From contig NZ_JAEVYN010000005.1 in the NCBI RefSeq assembly GCF_016807185.1, forward strand, positions 1 through 64,000: a stretch of 64,000 nucleotides of DNA, read 5' to 3'. Below, piece after piece: positions 1-8,934 of the stretch. Every line of letters starts with the position of its first letter. The stretch's first letter is position 1. The position numbers were made by a program, and so were the translations under genes. The DNA comes from Leptolyngbya sp. Cla-17 (lineage in GTDB: Bacteria > Cyanobacteriota > Cyanobacteriia > Leptolyngbyales > Leptolyngbyaceae). The notes under the pieces were generated by a model. That model worked only from the letters and a program-made list of their open reading frames with translations, made no database searches and had not been told where the DNA came from.

Positions 1-2
1 TA

Positions 3-629
3 TGGTACAGTGCGCTACGGACGATGGCGAAATTTGCCCGCCAACTTGGCAGACCCCATCAAGAATATGAGGCGATCGCAGACCGCACGTTGAGTAAGTT
101 CTCCCGCTTCTGGAACCCAGATTTAGGATGCTGCTATGACGTACTCGATAGTCCTGACGGCGATGATGCCTCACTGCGTCCCAATCAAATTTTTGCCGTG
201 TCCTTACCGGTCGCCGGGGCAAATAGTCATGCACCGCTACTCACCCCTGCCCAACAGCAAGGCGTTGTCGATACTTGTGAACGCTTACTGTTGACTTCCC
301 ATGGGCTGCGATCGCTAGCTCCCAATCAGCCTCAATACCAGGGACACTACGGCGGCAACTCATTGCAGCGGGATAGTGCGTATCACCAGGGAACGACCTG
401 GGGCTGGTTGCTGGGTCCTTTTGTGTTGGCACATTTGCGAGTGTATAACAATCCTACTCAAGCGCGACAATTCTTAGAACCAATCGCTCATCATCTGTTG
501 ACTCACGGTCTTGCTACTTGCAGTGAAATTTTTGACGGGGATGCTCCCATGACTCCACGCGGCTGTATTGCCCAAGCCTGGACCGTTGCAGAAGTATTGC
601 GCGCCTGGGTTGCAACCGAGCAAGCTTAG
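3..629 (+). CDS. Glycogen debranching enzyme, C-terminal part (5' end outside window)
   Basis: The frame is open from base 3, before the first ATG at 24, so the true start lies to the left of the window. The visible ~208 residues match the C-terminal (alpha/alpha)6 barrel of amylo-alpha-1,6-glucosidase-type debranching enzymes: a WYSALR segment just before the first Met, an LRPNQ motif near residue 52 of the visible protein, and a YHQGTTWGW segment near residue 120, the usual YHxGxxWxW signature. The enzyme would hydrolyse alpha-1,6 branch points of glycogen in the cytoplasm. It is followed 203 bp downstream, same strand, by a GH63-type glucosidase, suggesting a storage-carbohydrate neighbourhood. 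Family assignment is firm; exact substrate is inferred. Confidence 0.85.
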   Translation, partial: WYSALRTMAKFARQLGRPHQEYEAIADRTLSKFSRFWNPDLGCCYDVLDSPDGDDASLRPNQIFAVSLPVAGANSHAPLLTPAQQQGVVDTCERLLLTSHGLRSLAPNQPQYQGHYGGNSLQRDSAYHQGTTWGWLLGPFVLAHLRVYNNPTQARQFLEPIAHHLLTHGLATCSEIFDGDAPMTPRGCIAQAWTVAEVLRAWVATEQA

Positions 630-832
630 GAGTGGAAATGGTCTAATTCCACTCCCTCAGTCTTTGCCATAACCGCTGCGGCATTTCACTCACAATTGAG
701 ACTAAAACGCTATTACATTGGCGTTCATCAACTTCTCATCTTGCCCTCAGCCTTTCTATTGGTTGATCAGCCGATACTTCAGCTAGTAAATAAACCTGTA
801 ACCGAATCTCTCAGCATGGAGTATTCCCCACT

Positions 833-3547
833 ATGGTAACGACAACCGCAGAAGAGCAACGATTGGAAGCAGCGATCGCCCATACTGCACACTGGCGCAG
901 ATGGGGACCTTACTTGAGCGATCGCCAGTGGGGCACGGTGCGCGAAGATTATAGCCAGCATGGCACTGCCTGGGACGATTTCACCCATGATCAGGCACGA
1001 TCGCGTGCCTACCGCTGGGGTGAAGATGGGTTGTTGGGCATTTCCGATAACCATCAGCGGCTATGTTTTGCGATCGCCCTGTGGAATGGTGAAGATCCCA
1101 TCTTGAAAGAGCGTCTGTTTGGTCTCACAGGTAACGAAGGCAACCACGGGGAAGATGTTAAAGAATACTATTTTTATCTGGACAATACCCCGACGCATTC
1201 GTATATGAAGGCGCTTTACAAATATCCGCATACAGCCTTTCCCTACGACCAACTGGTAGCAGAAAACCGTCGCCGCGATCGGCATCAATCAGAGTTTGAG
1301 TTGCTAGATACAGGTATCTTTGACGACAATCGCTACTTCGATGTGTTTGTGGAATACGCCAAGCGATCGGCGGAAGATGTGCTGATCCAAATTACCATTA
1401 TCAATCGTGGTGCAGAAGCAAAAACGCTGCATTTGCTGCCGACTCTCTGGTTCCGCAATACCTGGTCGTGGGATGGTAAATCAGACAAACCAACCTTACA
1501 AGCCCTTCATTCTGACGATGACAGCACTCTGATTGGAGCCTTTCATCCGACGTTAGAGAAACGATGGTTCTATGCACAAGGAAAGGCAGAGGTTCTCTTC
1601 ACAGAAAATGAGACCAATAGTGAGCGCCTTTTTGGAGTGCCCAATGCCTCCGCTTACGTGAAAGATGGCATTGATGAGTATATTGTGCAGGGTCGCAAGG
1701 AAGCGGTGAATCCCGCTCAAACAGGTACGAAAGCGGCTGTTCATTACATCTTGACACTCTCGCCGGGAGAAACCAAAACCATTCAGCTACGCCTTAGTGA
1801 TGTGCCCAATTTAGCACAACCGTTAGGGCATGAATTTAACGCCGTCTTTGCGGCACGGAAGCAGGAAGCCGATGCATTTTATCAGCGCATCACGCCTTTC
1901 CCTCTCAGTAAAGATATGCGAAATGTCCAGCGGCAAGCCTTTGCAGGTATGTTGTGGTGTAAGCAGTATTACCACTACATTATCGAAGACTGGTTGAAAG
2001 GCGATATCACTGCACCAAAGCTGCCAATAGAGCGCAAGCGGGGCAGAAATCGCGAGTGGTTCCATTTCTACGCTGATGATATTCTCTCCATGTGTGACAA
2101 GTGGGAATATCCCTGGTTCGCTGCCTGGGATCTGGCTTTCCACTGTATTACCCTGTCCATGATTGATCCTGATTTCGCTAAATATCAGTTGGATGTGCTG
2201 ACGCGGGAATGGTATATGCATCCCAATGGGCAAATTCCCGCCTATGAATGGGCGTTTGGCGATGTCAATCCACCCGTTCACGCTTGGGCAACCTGGCGGG
2301 TTTATCAAATGGAGCAAAAGATCTATGGCAAGAGAGATCGCCAGTTTCTAGAGCGTGTCTTTCAAAAGCTCATGCTCAATTTCACCTGGTGGGTGAATCG
2401 CAAGGATACCAAAGGCAACAACGTTTTTCAGGGTGGCTTTCTGGGACTGGATAACATTGGCGTGTTCGATCGCAGCGCTGCCTTGCCCACTGGGGGACAT
2501 ATTGACCAATCCGATGGCACTAGTTGGATGGGGATGTATTGCCTCAATATGCTGACGATCGCCCTGGAATTGGCAAAGACCAATCCTGTCTACGAAGATA
2601 TCGCTACCAAGTTCTTTGAACACTACCTCTACATTGCCGATGCCATGAACCATATCGGTGAGATGGAAGCATCGCTTTGGGATGAAGCCGATGGTTTCTA
2701 CTATGATGTGCTGCATTTGCCGGACGATCGCCAGATTGAAATGAAGGTGCGATCGATGGTCGGGTTGATTCCCCTCTTTGCCGTTGAAACGATAGCACCA
2801 GAAACTCTCCAACAGTTACCTAACTTCAAGAAACGTCTGGAATGGTTCATCCAAAATCGTCCTGACCTCCGACGCAATGTGGCTTGTATGGAAACAAAAG
2901 GGATGGGTGCAACTCGGTTGCTGGCGATCGCTTCCCAGGACAAACTCAAACGCATTCTACAAAAAATGCTGGATGAGTCTGAATTCTTTGGCGACTACGG
3001 GATTCGAGCTGTCTCCCGCTATCACGCTGATCATCCCTATATCTTTTATGCCAACGGGATGGAGTGCCGCGTCGATTATGAACCCGCAGAATCCAGCAGT
3101 GGCTTGTTTGGTGGCAACTCCAATTGGCGCGGTCCTGTCTGGTTTCCGGTAAACTTCCTGCTGATTGAATCGCTGCAAACGTTCCATCATTATCTGGGCG
3201 ATGACTTTAAGGTTGAGTGTCCGACAGGTTCTGGTCAGATGCTGACGCTTCGGGACGTGGCGGCTGCTTTATCACAACGGCTGACTCGCATCTTTCTGAG
3301 AAACCCAGCGGGCGATCGTCCCGTTTATGGCGCTACTGAGCAATTTCAGACTGATCCACACTGGCGTGATTTAATCTTGTTCTACGAATATTTTCACGGC
3401 GATAATGGAGCAGGTATTGGTGCCAGCCATCAAACGGGGTGGACTGGTTTGGTGGCTCAACTGATTCAGCAATTTGGCGAATACGAGGGGCAATCTCCAT
3501 CACCGAACGCTGTAGTGGAGAGTGTTAAAGCGCTATCCCATCCTTAG
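833..3547 (+). CDS. GH63/MGH1-like glucosidase (904 aa)
   Basis: A long cytoplasmic protein without signal peptide, resembling the ~900-aa MGH1-like/GH63 glycoside hydrolases common in cyanobacteria. Residues ~1-330 form an N-terminal beta domain; the (alpha/alpha)6 catalytic barrel follows. Conserved segments are visible: [13 protein letters not shown] near residue 425, whose Asp is the usual acid, and [13 protein letters not shown] near residue 762, typical for the end of GH63 barrels. Known relatives hydrolyse glucosyl- or mannosylglycerate or alpha-glucosides; which substrate applies here cannot be read from sequence. The ATG at 833 is taken because the conserved start of the family, with its [15 protein letters not shown] segment, begins soon after. 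The neighbouring debranching gene suggests a role in glucan or compatible-solute turnover. Confidence 0.85.
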   Translation: MVTTTAEEQRLEAAIAHTAHWRRWGPYLSDRQWGTVREDYSQHGTAWDDFTHDQARSRAYRWGEDGLLGISDNHQRLCFAIALWNGEDPILKERLFGLTGNEGNHGEDVKEYYFYLDNTPTHSYMKALYKYPHTAFPYDQLVAENRRRDRHQSEFELLDTGIFDDNRYFDVFVEYAKRSAEDVLIQITIINRGAEAKTLHLLPTLWFRNTWSWDGKSDKPTLQALHSDDDSTLIGAFHPTLEKRWFYAQGKAEVLFTENETNSERLFGVPNASAYVKDGIDEYIVQGRKEAVNPAQTGTKAAVHYILTLSPGETKTIQLRLSDVPNLAQPLGHEFNAVFAARKQEADAFYQRITPFPLSKDMRNVQRQAFAGMLWCKQYYHYIIEDWLKGDITAPKLPIERKRGRNREWFHFYADDILSMCDKWEYPWFAAWDLAFHCITLSMIDPDFAKYQLDVLTREWYMHPNGQIPAYEWAFGDVNPPVHAWATWRVYQMEQKIYGKRDRQFLERVFQKLMLNFTWWVNRKDTKGNNVFQGGFLGLDNIGVFDRSAALPTGGHIDQSDGTSWMGMYCLNMLTIALELAKTNPVYEDIATKFFEHYLYIADAMNHIGEMEASLWDEADGFYYDVLHLPDDRQIEMKVRSMVGLIPLFAVETIAPETLQQLPNFKKRLEWFIQNRPDLRRNVACMETKGMGATRLLAIASQDKLKRILQKMLDESEFFGDYGIRAVSRYHADHPYIFYANGMECRVDYEPAESSSGLFGGNSNWRGPVWFPVNFLLIESLQTFHHYLGDDFKVECPTGSGQMLTLRDVAAALSQRLTRIFLRNPAGDRPVYGATEQFQTDPHWRDLILFYEYFHGDNGAGIGASHQTGWTGLVAQLIQQFGEYEGQSPSPNAVVESVKALSHP

Positions 3548-3679
3548 AAAGCTGAATGCAAGCTAACGGATGATTATTATGTTGGGTCTGCCTTGTGGGA
3601 GAACCAGTGATGATACCAAATTAAATTGGAGCCATTACAGATCAGATAAACTGAGCGATGTAGAGGTGAGAGTCTAACA

Positions 3680-4195
3680 ATGGCTGGAGTAAGCGCAATC
3701 GCAATTAAAGAAAGTCTCGAGGAGCTAGGCACCCGTTTGCGAGCGGTTGAACAGCCGATACTCAAAGAGCGATTGCAAGTGTTGTACTGGCTCAAACAAG
3801 CGCACGCACCGAGTGTCAGTCAGATTGCGATTGCAATTGGCAGGCATCGGGGCACGGTGCAAAAATGGTTAGCCCTGTACCGAGCGCAAGGATTAGAAGC
3901 ATTGCTGGTGGTTAAACCCACTCCAGGAGGAGGCAACCGGGTGATTCCAATGTGGGCGGAGGTTGCCTTAGCCAAGCGATTGCAGGAACCGAGCAATGGG
4001 TTTAGCAGCTATGGGAAGGTGCAGCAGTGGCTGTTAGAGAGTTTAGGGGTAGAAGCCGAGTATCATGCGGTCTACCAGATGACGCGCTATCGACTCAAAG
4101 CGAAACTCAAGGTCGCCCGTCCTCAAAACATCAAGCAGAACCGAGTCCAGCGAGAGGCATTTAAGCAAACCTCGCAGACGACCTCGACTTATTGA
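3680..4195 (+). CDS. IS630 transposase, first ORF (HTH part)
   Basis: This 171-aa N-terminal part carries two helix-turn-helix segments (around residues 25-60 and 75-130) that bind the IS ends. The last residues are in the wrong frame: from about 4160 the -1 frame reads A-N-L-A-D-D-L-D-L-L-S-Q and runs straight into the catalytic ORF. A functional enzyme therefore needs a -1 frameshift, either programmed or as a shared mutation. The same arrangement is found in copy 2. Confidence 0.9.
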   Translation: MAGVSAIAIKESLEELGTRLRAVEQPILKERLQVLYWLKQAHAPSVSQIAIAIGRHRGTVQKWLALYRAQGLEALLVVKPTPGGGNRVIPMWAEVALAKRLQEPSNGFSSYGKVQQWLLESLGVEAEYHAVYQMTRYRLKAKLKVARPQNIKQNRVQREAFKQTSQTTSTY

Positions 4196-4758
4196 GTCAG
4201 TACTATCGGCAGGTGCGCCAGGATGAGCGACCGATTCGTTACTTCGCACAAGATGAGAGTCGCTTTGGACTTCACACGCTCATCGGACGATTAATTACGG
4301 CAGTTGGGGTTAAACCCATCGGGGCGTGGCAATGGATATTCAAAGCATTCTGGCTATACGGTGCTGTGGAACCTACCACAGGAGAGTCCTTTTTCTTGCA
4401 ATTCTCCCATGTCGATACCGCATGCTACCAATGGTTCTTAGATGAGTTCTCCAAGGCTTACCCCGATAGTCTCAACATCCTGCAAGTGGATAACGGACGG
4501 TTCCACAAAGGCAAAGACCTTATTGTGCCAGAGAACATTATCTTGGTGTTTCAACCGCCTTACTGCCCAGAGTTAAATCCTATCGAGCGTTTATGGGAAC
4601 ATCTCAAGGCGGATCTCAAGTGGGCTGCGTTCAAAACGCTTGACCAACTGCAATCCAGGGTTGATCAACTCTTAGCCCAGCTAACCCCTCAAGTGATTGC
4701 TTCCCTTACAGGCTACCCCTTTATCCTCAATGCACTATCTGTCATTGACACCATTTAA
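4192..4758 (+). CDS. IS630 transposase, second ORF (DDE catalytic part)
   Basis: 188 aa with the RNase-H-like catalytic core: AQDESRFGL supplies the first Asp, LQVDNGRFH the second, and PELNPIERLWEHLK the final Glu of the DDE triad. It overlaps the upstream ORF by the bases TTGA (TTG start at 4192), but the true protein is probably a frameshift fusion with the upstream ORF. Confidence 0.9.
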   Translation: MSQYYRQVRQDERPIRYFAQDESRFGLHTLIGRLITAVGVKPIGAWQWIFKAFWLYGAVEPTTGESFFLQFSHVDTACYQWFLDEFSKAYPDSLNILQVDNGRFHKGKDLIVPENIILVFQPPYCPELNPIERLWEHLKADLKWAAFKTLDQLQSRVDQLLAQLTPQVIASLTGYPFILNALSVIDTI

Positions 4759-4764
4759 ATTGGT

Positions 4765-5595
4765 ATGACAACGAACCTTCAAGTGGGCGATCGCTTCCCC
4801 GATTTTGTTTTGCCCAATCACCAGAATGATCAAACACAGCTTTCTCGGTTCACACAACCTGGTCTGATGGATCAAACGCTAGGTTTTCTGGATGGTTATC
4901 CACTCATTCTGGTGTTTTATCGAGGCTTTTTTTGCCCACGCGATCGTCAACAGTTTCGCCAGCTTGTGCAATTTCAAGAGGAATTAGCAGTCAACTATGG
5001 CAAACTTGCTGTGGTAAGTGCCGATCCACCGCTCGTGCAAGCTGCCTTTCGGGCGGGTTTGGAGGCACAGTGGCAATTTCTAGCGGATGAACAGCGAACC
5101 ATCATCAAACAGATCAACATCTTGGATGAAACGGAAGGCGAGTATGCCTACCGTGCTCAGCCTTATACATTTGTCCTGCGTCCGAATCTAACAATCCACA
5201 AAATCTACAATGGCTGGTTTTTTGTTGGGCGACCGACGATCGAAGAACTGCGACACGATCTGCGGACACTAATGGAAACGCGATCGGACTACCGCTACGA
5301 GTCATACAACACTCCCGATGTGAAGCAAATTCGCATTCCCCAACAAGATTGGCTTGATGGGGCACCACCCTTGGGCACGAATGGTTTAACGGTTGGGCAA
5401 GGCATCATTCGCTGGTTTGATCTTCAGTCAGGTAACGGCATGATTGTCAGAGATGACACGAATGACGAGATCTTCTTCAATTTCACAGCCATTCCCGGTG
5501 AAGGCTATCGCACACTGCAAGCAGGCACATTCGTCAAATTTGAGTTGGTTGAAAATAAAGCGGGGTTGACTGCTCGCAATATTCAAAAGCAATGA
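4765..5595 (+). CDS. Peroxiredoxin-like protein fused to a C-terminal cold-shock domain
   Basis: Residues ~1-190 form an AhpC/TSA-like thioredoxin fold with a YRGFFCP motif; C57 is the only cysteine in the protein, so a 1-Cys mechanism is implied. Residues ~210-274 look like a cold-shock (OB-fold) domain: GIIRWFDLQSGNG corresponds to the usual GxVKWFNxxKGFG, followed by DEIFFNFTAI and a Gly-rich end with FVKFELVENKAG. Known Prx-like proteins reduce peroxides; CSDs bind single-stranded RNA/DNA. A redox-linked nucleic-acid binder is an inference. The IS630 insertion leaves the ATG at 4765 intact but puts IS sequence, without an evident Shine-Dalgarno, directly upstream. Before insertion a GGGAGA stretch lay about 12 bp upstream of this ATG. 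Confidence 0.75.
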   Translation: MTTNLQVGDRFPDFVLPNHQNDQTQLSRFTQPGLMDQTLGFLDGYPLILVFYRGFFCPRDRQQFRQLVQFQEELAVNYGKLAVVSADPPLVQAAFRAGLEAQWQFLADEQRTIIKQINILDETEGEYAYRAQPYTFVLRPNLTIHKIYNGWFFVGRPTIEELRHDLRTLMETRSDYRYESYNTPDVKQIRIPQQDWLDGAPPLGTNGLTVGQGIIRWFDLQSGNGMIVRDDTNDEIFFNFTAIPGEGYRTLQAGTFVKFELVENKAGLTARNIQKQ

Positions 5596-5726
5596 AAACG
5601 TTAGTCTTCATTGTCTACCAGAACTAATGTTTCTACTTAAGACTTTAGTTACGTGTCTCCTAAAAATGGTAATGTTCTAGACTTGTGGAAATGAGGGAAA
5701 ATGAGATATAGCAATCGAGTAGTTGG

Positions 5727-6209
5727 TTAGGACAACGCTTTGAAGGCATTATCGACTGCATCCCAAAGAGTTTGAAACTGATTGAGGGTTTTACGTAAGT
5801 AGTGCTTCAGCCGCGCCCAAAACTTTTCAATCTTGTTCAAGTCCGGGGAATAGGGTGGCAGAAATAGAACAAGGCACCCAGCTTGCTCAATCTGCTCTCG
5901 AATTACCCTCGATTTGTGAAAACTGGCATTGTCCATCACGACCACTTGTCCTGGCTTTAACTGAGCCACGAGAAACTCTTGTACCCAGGTTTCAACTAAC
6001 ACACTGTCGCAATAGCCCTTGAAGGTCATCGGCGCGATCACTTGACGCTCACACCATCGCGCAATCATGCTGATGCGCTCCGTTCGATGCCCTAATTTCA
6101 GGGCCTCAAATCGCTTGGATTGCTCACACCATCCATAGGCATAGTCTTCGGTGTCATCCACACCGGCTTCATCCACATAAACAAGTTGCTCCGGAAGGTA
6201 GGCTTGCAA
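5727..6209 (-). CDS. IS630 transposase, DDE ORF (nested element)
   Basis: 160 aa catalytic half with YVDEAGVDD (first Asp), VVMDNASFHKS (second Asp) and PDLNKIEKFWARLK (Glu). Its frame is open upstream to the poly-A slip site at about 6265, so the real product is a frameshift fusion with the HTH ORF. The gene ends just inside the left inverted repeat. Confidence 0.87.
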   Translation of the reverse strand: MQAYLPEQLVYVDEAGVDDTEDYAYGWCEQSKRFEALKLGHRTERISMIARWCERQVIAPMTFKGYCDSVLVETWVQEFLVAQLKPGQVVVMDNASFHKSRVIREQIEQAGCLVLFLPPYSPDLNKIEKFWARLKHYLRKTLNQFQTLWDAVDNAFKALS

Positions 6210-6214
6210 TTGGG

Positions 6215-6598
6215 CTAAGCAGACTTGCCGTTGCGCTTCATCCCGTTCCCGATAGCCATAGCTCTTTTTTTTCGAGTGAAACCAATCCGCTTTAAGGCTT
6301 TACCCAGGGTGTGGTCACTGATTGGTTGACCCCACTGCTCTGCCATCTCCTTCTGCGTCAAATGTCCATGCTGCTTGGCAAAGACTCGAAATTGCTCCAA
6401 ATCAGTGATCTTGCCTTGGGGACCACGTGGATAGTGCCGAATAGCACTGGGTGAACCTGTTGCGTCTCGTCGTTTGAGCCACAGGTCAATCGTGTTGCGG
6501 CTAATGTTAAACAGTTGGCTGACGTGGCTTTTACGGTGTCCACTAGCAATCGCGTCCAATACTTTTTGGCGCAGGTCCTCGCTGTAAGGAGCAGGCAT
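6215..6598 (-). CDS. IS630 transposase, HTH ORF (nested element)
   Basis: 127 aa beginning MPAPYSEDLRQKVLDAI, the typical start of IS630 HTH domains, with a second HTH around residues 70-110. Near residue 110 the gene passes through a run of eight A on the coding strand (around 6262-6275). A slip there joins the downstream catalytic frame (…KKKSYGYRERDEAQ…). The last 15 or so residues in this frame are probably not part of the working protein. Confidence 0.85.
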   Translation of the reverse strand: MPAPYSEDLRQKVLDAIASGHRKSHVSQLFNISRNTIDLWLKRRDATGSPSAIRHYPRGPQGKITDLEQFRVFAKQHGHLTQKEMAEQWGQPISDHTLGKALKRIGFTRKKRAMAIGNGMKRNGKSA

Positions 6599-6688
6599 GG
6601 GAATAGCTATCCATTACTTAGGTGTATCTGTATATCCTGTCTTAACTATCCTCTCGATTGCTATAGGTGTTATTGCTAAATTTGCAGC

Positions 6689-6994
6689 ATGGTTTTGGAA
6701 CCTGTTCCTTGTCCTACTTGTGGTAGTACTGATGTCGTGAAGCATGGTCAATCTGAGACAGGCAAACAACGCTACAAGTGCCGCAACCGCGAGTGTAACC
6801 GCAGAACCTTCATCCGAGACTATGCTTACCGAGGCTACTTGCCCGATGTCAAACAGCAGATTGCCGACATGGCGGTTAACGGCAGTGGCATCCGAGATAC
6901 TGCCCGTGTGCTGAGAATTAGTCCTACAACTGTAATTGAAGCATTAAAAAAAAGATCGTCATCTGCAATCGATCAATCAAGCTCGGTTAGCTGA
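6689..6994 (+). CDS. IS1 InsA-like protein
   Basis: 101 aa with a CPTCGSTDVVKHG zinc-finger start and a second C-x4-C pair (CRNREC), followed by an HTH (residues ~55-90): the DNA-binding half of IS1 transposase. Eight A residues at 6946-6953 precede its end. The frame of the catalytic ORF is +1 relative to this one, so either programmed slippage or a single-base indel in the A run separates them. Confidence 0.9.
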   Translation: MVLEPVPCPTCGSTDVVKHGQSETGKQRYKCRNRECNRRTFIRDYAYRGYLPDVKQQIADMAVNGSGIRDTARVLRISPTTVIEALKKRSSSAIDQSSSVS

Positions 6995-7013
6995 GATAGA
7001 ACCCGCTCAGACA

Positions 7014-7439
7014 ATGGTGCGGCTGTGCCAATGGGAGGAGGTAGAGGCAGAAGTCGATGAAATGTGGAGCTTTGTTCAATCCAAGCAGCAACAACGGTGG
7101 TTATGGCATGCCATCGACCACCACACCGGTGCAGTATTAGCTTATGTGTTGTCAGACCACAAAGACAGTGCCTTTCTCAAACTCAAATCATTGTTGGAGC
7201 CATTCGGAATTACCCAGTTCTATACCGATGGTTGGGGCGCTTATGAACGCCATCTTGAGCCTGCTGTGCAGACCGTTGGCAAAGCCAATACTCAGACCAT
7301 TGAGCGCAAACATCTCACTTTACGCACTCGGATTAAGCGGCTGGCTCGAAAAACGATTTGCTTCTCCAAGTCCATTTGGTTACATGATGTCGTCATTGGT
7401 CTATTCATCAACCGCTATGAATTTGGCTTAGACATCTAA
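7014..7439 (+). CDS. IS1 InsB-like catalytic transposase part
   Basis: 141 aa DDE half of IS1 transposase: EVDEMWSFV holds the first Asp, FYTDGWGAY the second, and TIERKHLTLRTR the Glu. Its frame is open upstream to the A run of the InsA ORF (…QARLAEIEPAQTMVRLCQW…), so the expressed transposase would be an InsAB fusion. It lies intact 28 bp before the right IS1 end. Confidence 0.9.
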   Translation: MVRLCQWEEVEAEVDEMWSFVQSKQQQRWLWHAIDHHTGAVLAYVLSDHKDSAFLKLKSLLEPFGITQFYTDGWGAYERHLEPAVQTVGKANTQTIERKHLTLRTRIKRLARKTICFSKSIWLHDVVIGLFINRYEFGLDI

Positions 7440-7531
7440 GGTCAATCCACAAGTCTAGAACACAACCCTAAAAATATCCAAGTGGTAATTTTAGTTCCTA
7501 CCTTCAATTGCTAGAATTTCTGTCAAGCGTT

Positions 7532-7560
7532 TAAGGCATTGAGTTAAACTCAATGCCTTA
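7532..7560. repeat. Perfect 14-bp-arm palindrome
   Basis: TAAGGCATTGAGTT is followed after one base by its exact complement. It overlaps the stop codon of the leftward Tn3 remnant. It could act as a terminator hairpin (no clear T-run) or be the end of a mobile element; not decided. Confidence 0.6.
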
Positions 7561-7845
7561 ATAGTGTTCCAGTAGAAGGATCGCATTGGAGACTAAGCTC
7601 AGGCAACTAGCCTTGTTCATAATCTCCTCGTAATCCCCCGTCGTGAACTCCTCTTGATCTGCAAAGAATACCCGTCGTGGCAACTTGCGCCAATATTCGC
7701 TCTTATTAAGCTGTAGCTGTACCGTCTGCCGCAAACTGGGATCGGTGAGATAGCGCAAGATGTATAGGGTCTTGAGGATACAACCGAGATTGGTAAACGC
7801 CTTGCAGAAAAAGCCTTTCAAGCGAAACCGTAACTTTCTGTTCAA
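7558..7845 (-). pseudogene. Tn3-family transposase remnant (penultimate C-terminal part)
   Basis: The 95 codons match the region before the C-terminus of Tn3 TnpA: a K-T-L-(Y/F)-I-L-R-Y-(L/I) segment, LRQTVQLQLNKSEYWRKLPRRVFFA, and NKASCLSLVSNAILLLE. Neither the ~850-aa N-terminal part nor the GRYSF-type end is present. The fragment lies just inside a 38-bp Tn3-type terminal repeat at 7824-7861, so it is an internal deletion derivative of a Tn3 transposon. Confidence 0.8.
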
Positions 7846-7861
7846 ATGCGCCCGCTGGTCC
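7824..7861 (-). repeat. 38-bp Tn3-type terminal inverted repeat
   Basis: Read on the minus strand it begins GGACCAGCGGGCGCATTTGA and ends in GTTACGGTTTC. The same 38 bp form the ends of the miniature elements at 49106-49355 and 55374-55623, tying those elements to this transposon. Confidence 0.85.
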
Positions 7862-7963
7862 TACACCGAGATACGGGTCAAGTTTTCAAGGTTCAATCGG
7901 GTGCAGTCTCTGAGTAACGATAGAGGTTGGGTAGACTCGTAGATGTTGCTGGAGGAAGATTTA

Positions 7964-8401
7964 ATGAAAATTGCAGTTGTCACATTTGAGGGCTTCAATG
8001 AAATTGACTCATTTGTTGCCCTGCATATTTTGAATCGGGTAAAACGCGAAGGTTGGAATGCTGAAATCGTTGCACCAAGCGATCGCGTAACATCAATGAA
8101 TGGAGTAACAGTTCATACGCAGCAACCATTCTCGTTTGTGAATCAAGCGGATGCTGTTTTGTTCGGGAGCGGCAAACTGACCCGAACTTTGATTCAAGAT
8201 GAGAAGTTGATGGCGGGTTTTCAACTCAATCCGTCACGTCAACTGATTGGTTCACAATGTTCAGGTGCACTGATTATGAAACGAATTGGACTGGTCGAAA
8301 ATATTCCCATTTGCACTGATTTAGTGACTCGTCCGTGGCTAGTTGAATCGGGTGCTCAAGTTATCGATCAATCCGGTAGTGGACTAGACCTGTGGAAATA
8401 G
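7964..8401 (+). pseudogene. DJ-1/PfpI-family protein, C-terminus cut off by IS1
   Basis: The start is placed at ATG 7964, preceded by GGAGGAAG. The product begins MKIAVVTFEGFNEIDS, typical of DJ-1/PfpI glutamine-amidotransferase-like proteins, and carries the nucleophile-elbow cysteine in GSQCSGAL (near residue 103). Family members are about 190-220 aa; here homology stops at about residue 137, where the IS1 left end begins at 8375, and the last codons read into IS1. The conserved C-terminal part is missing. It is probably non-functional. Confidence 0.8.
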
Positions 8402-8620
8402 GCAACAATCAAAAGGGTAGTTGTCTGGAGACTTGAATATGGTGCTTGAACCGATTCTTTGCCCAACCTGCGGAAGTAACGATGTCGTCAAGCATGGTCA
8501 ATCTGGGGAAGGCAAGCAACGCTACAAATGCCGTAACTCCCAATGTTCTCGCTCTACTTTTATTCGCGACTATCGGTATCGTGGATACCTCCCAGAAGTA
8601 AAACGGCAAATTGCAGGGCT
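8375..8620 (+). mobile_element. IS1 remnant (left end plus start of InsA)
   Basis: It starts with an IS1 terminal repeat (GGTAGTGGACTAGACCTGTGG) and contains the InsA start MVLEPILCPTCGSNDVVKHG, about 60 codons long, ending near KRQIAG at about 8620. From there the sequence switches in the middle of a codon run to a glyoxalase-like gene. The right half of the IS is gone, as expected from an IS1-mediated adjacent deletion. Confidence 0.85.
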
Positions 8621-8931
8621 GGGGTACTTACGAAGACCAAGGCATCAAAGAGGTTGCGCTTTGGCTTGGCAAACCCTTCGACGGAAAGGCTGCTATCGCT
8701 GGCAATGGTGTGATGATCGCACTGCACGCAAAATCCTGGGAAGCGGTTGAAGCGTTCTACTCGGCAGCCCTGTCCAATGGTGGTACATCTGAAGGGGCAC
8801 CTAGACTCCGCCTGCAATATAACCCTGACTTCTATGCTGCCTACGTCCGCGATCTAGATGGAAACAAACTGGCGGTTGTGTGTCGTGGTTTCACGGAACG
8901 GCAAGGCAGTGATGAGTCTAAGAGATTGTAA
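8620..8931 (+). pseudogene. Glyoxalase/bleomycin-resistance (VOC) protein, N-terminus lost
   Basis: The ~100 residues (GWGTYEDQGIKEVALWLGKPFDGK … YVRDLDGNKLAVVCRG) match the second half of VOC-superfamily proteins of ~130 aa; the YVRDLDGNKL segment carries a typical metal-site Asp/Glu region. The first betaalphabeta half was replaced by the IS1 scar, so the frame now starts in IS1 sequence. It is likely a dead gene. It ends four bases before the next gene's ATG. Confidence 0.75.
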
Positions 8932-8934
8932 ATT

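Larger units (their letters stand above)
3616..4763 (+). mobile_element. IS630-family insertion sequence, copy 1 (1148 bp, intact)
   Basis: The element is bounded by inverted repeats (CCAAATTAAATTGG at left, CCATTTAAATTGG at right) and by TA target duplications at 3614-3615 and 4764-4765, the signature of IS630/Tc1/mariner elements. A second copy with identical first transposase ORF lies at 23897-25138 on the other strand, so it has moved recently. It sits directly upstream of the peroxiredoxin gene starting at 4765, whose first A belongs to the duplicated TA. Confidence 0.93.
5709..6663 (-). mobile_element. IS630-family element (955 bp) nested in IS1
   Basis: Inverted ends TATAGCAATCGAGTAG at left and the complement of TATAGCAATCGAGAGG at right are flanked by TA at 5707-5708 and 6664-6665. 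It belongs to a different IS630 subgroup from the elements at 3616 and 11922 (shorter, with SYR-like HTH ORF and DNASFH core). Confidence 0.9.
5668..7467 (+). mobile_element. IS1-family element, interrupted by an IS630
   Basis: Terminal inverted repeats GGTAATGTTCTAGACTTGTGG (5668) and the complement of GGTTGTGTTCTAGACTTGTGG (ending 7467) frame the element, and an 8-bp target duplication CTAAAAAT is present at 5660-5667 and 7468-7475. Inside are the two IS1 ORFs (6689-7439). A complete IS630 (5709-6663) sits between the left end and the first ORF; without it the IS1 would be about 843 bp. Confidence 0.9.

Noticed and set aside
1823..2317. Long minus-strand frames inside the GH63 gene
   Set aside because: Antisense shadows of a well-supported coding sequence.
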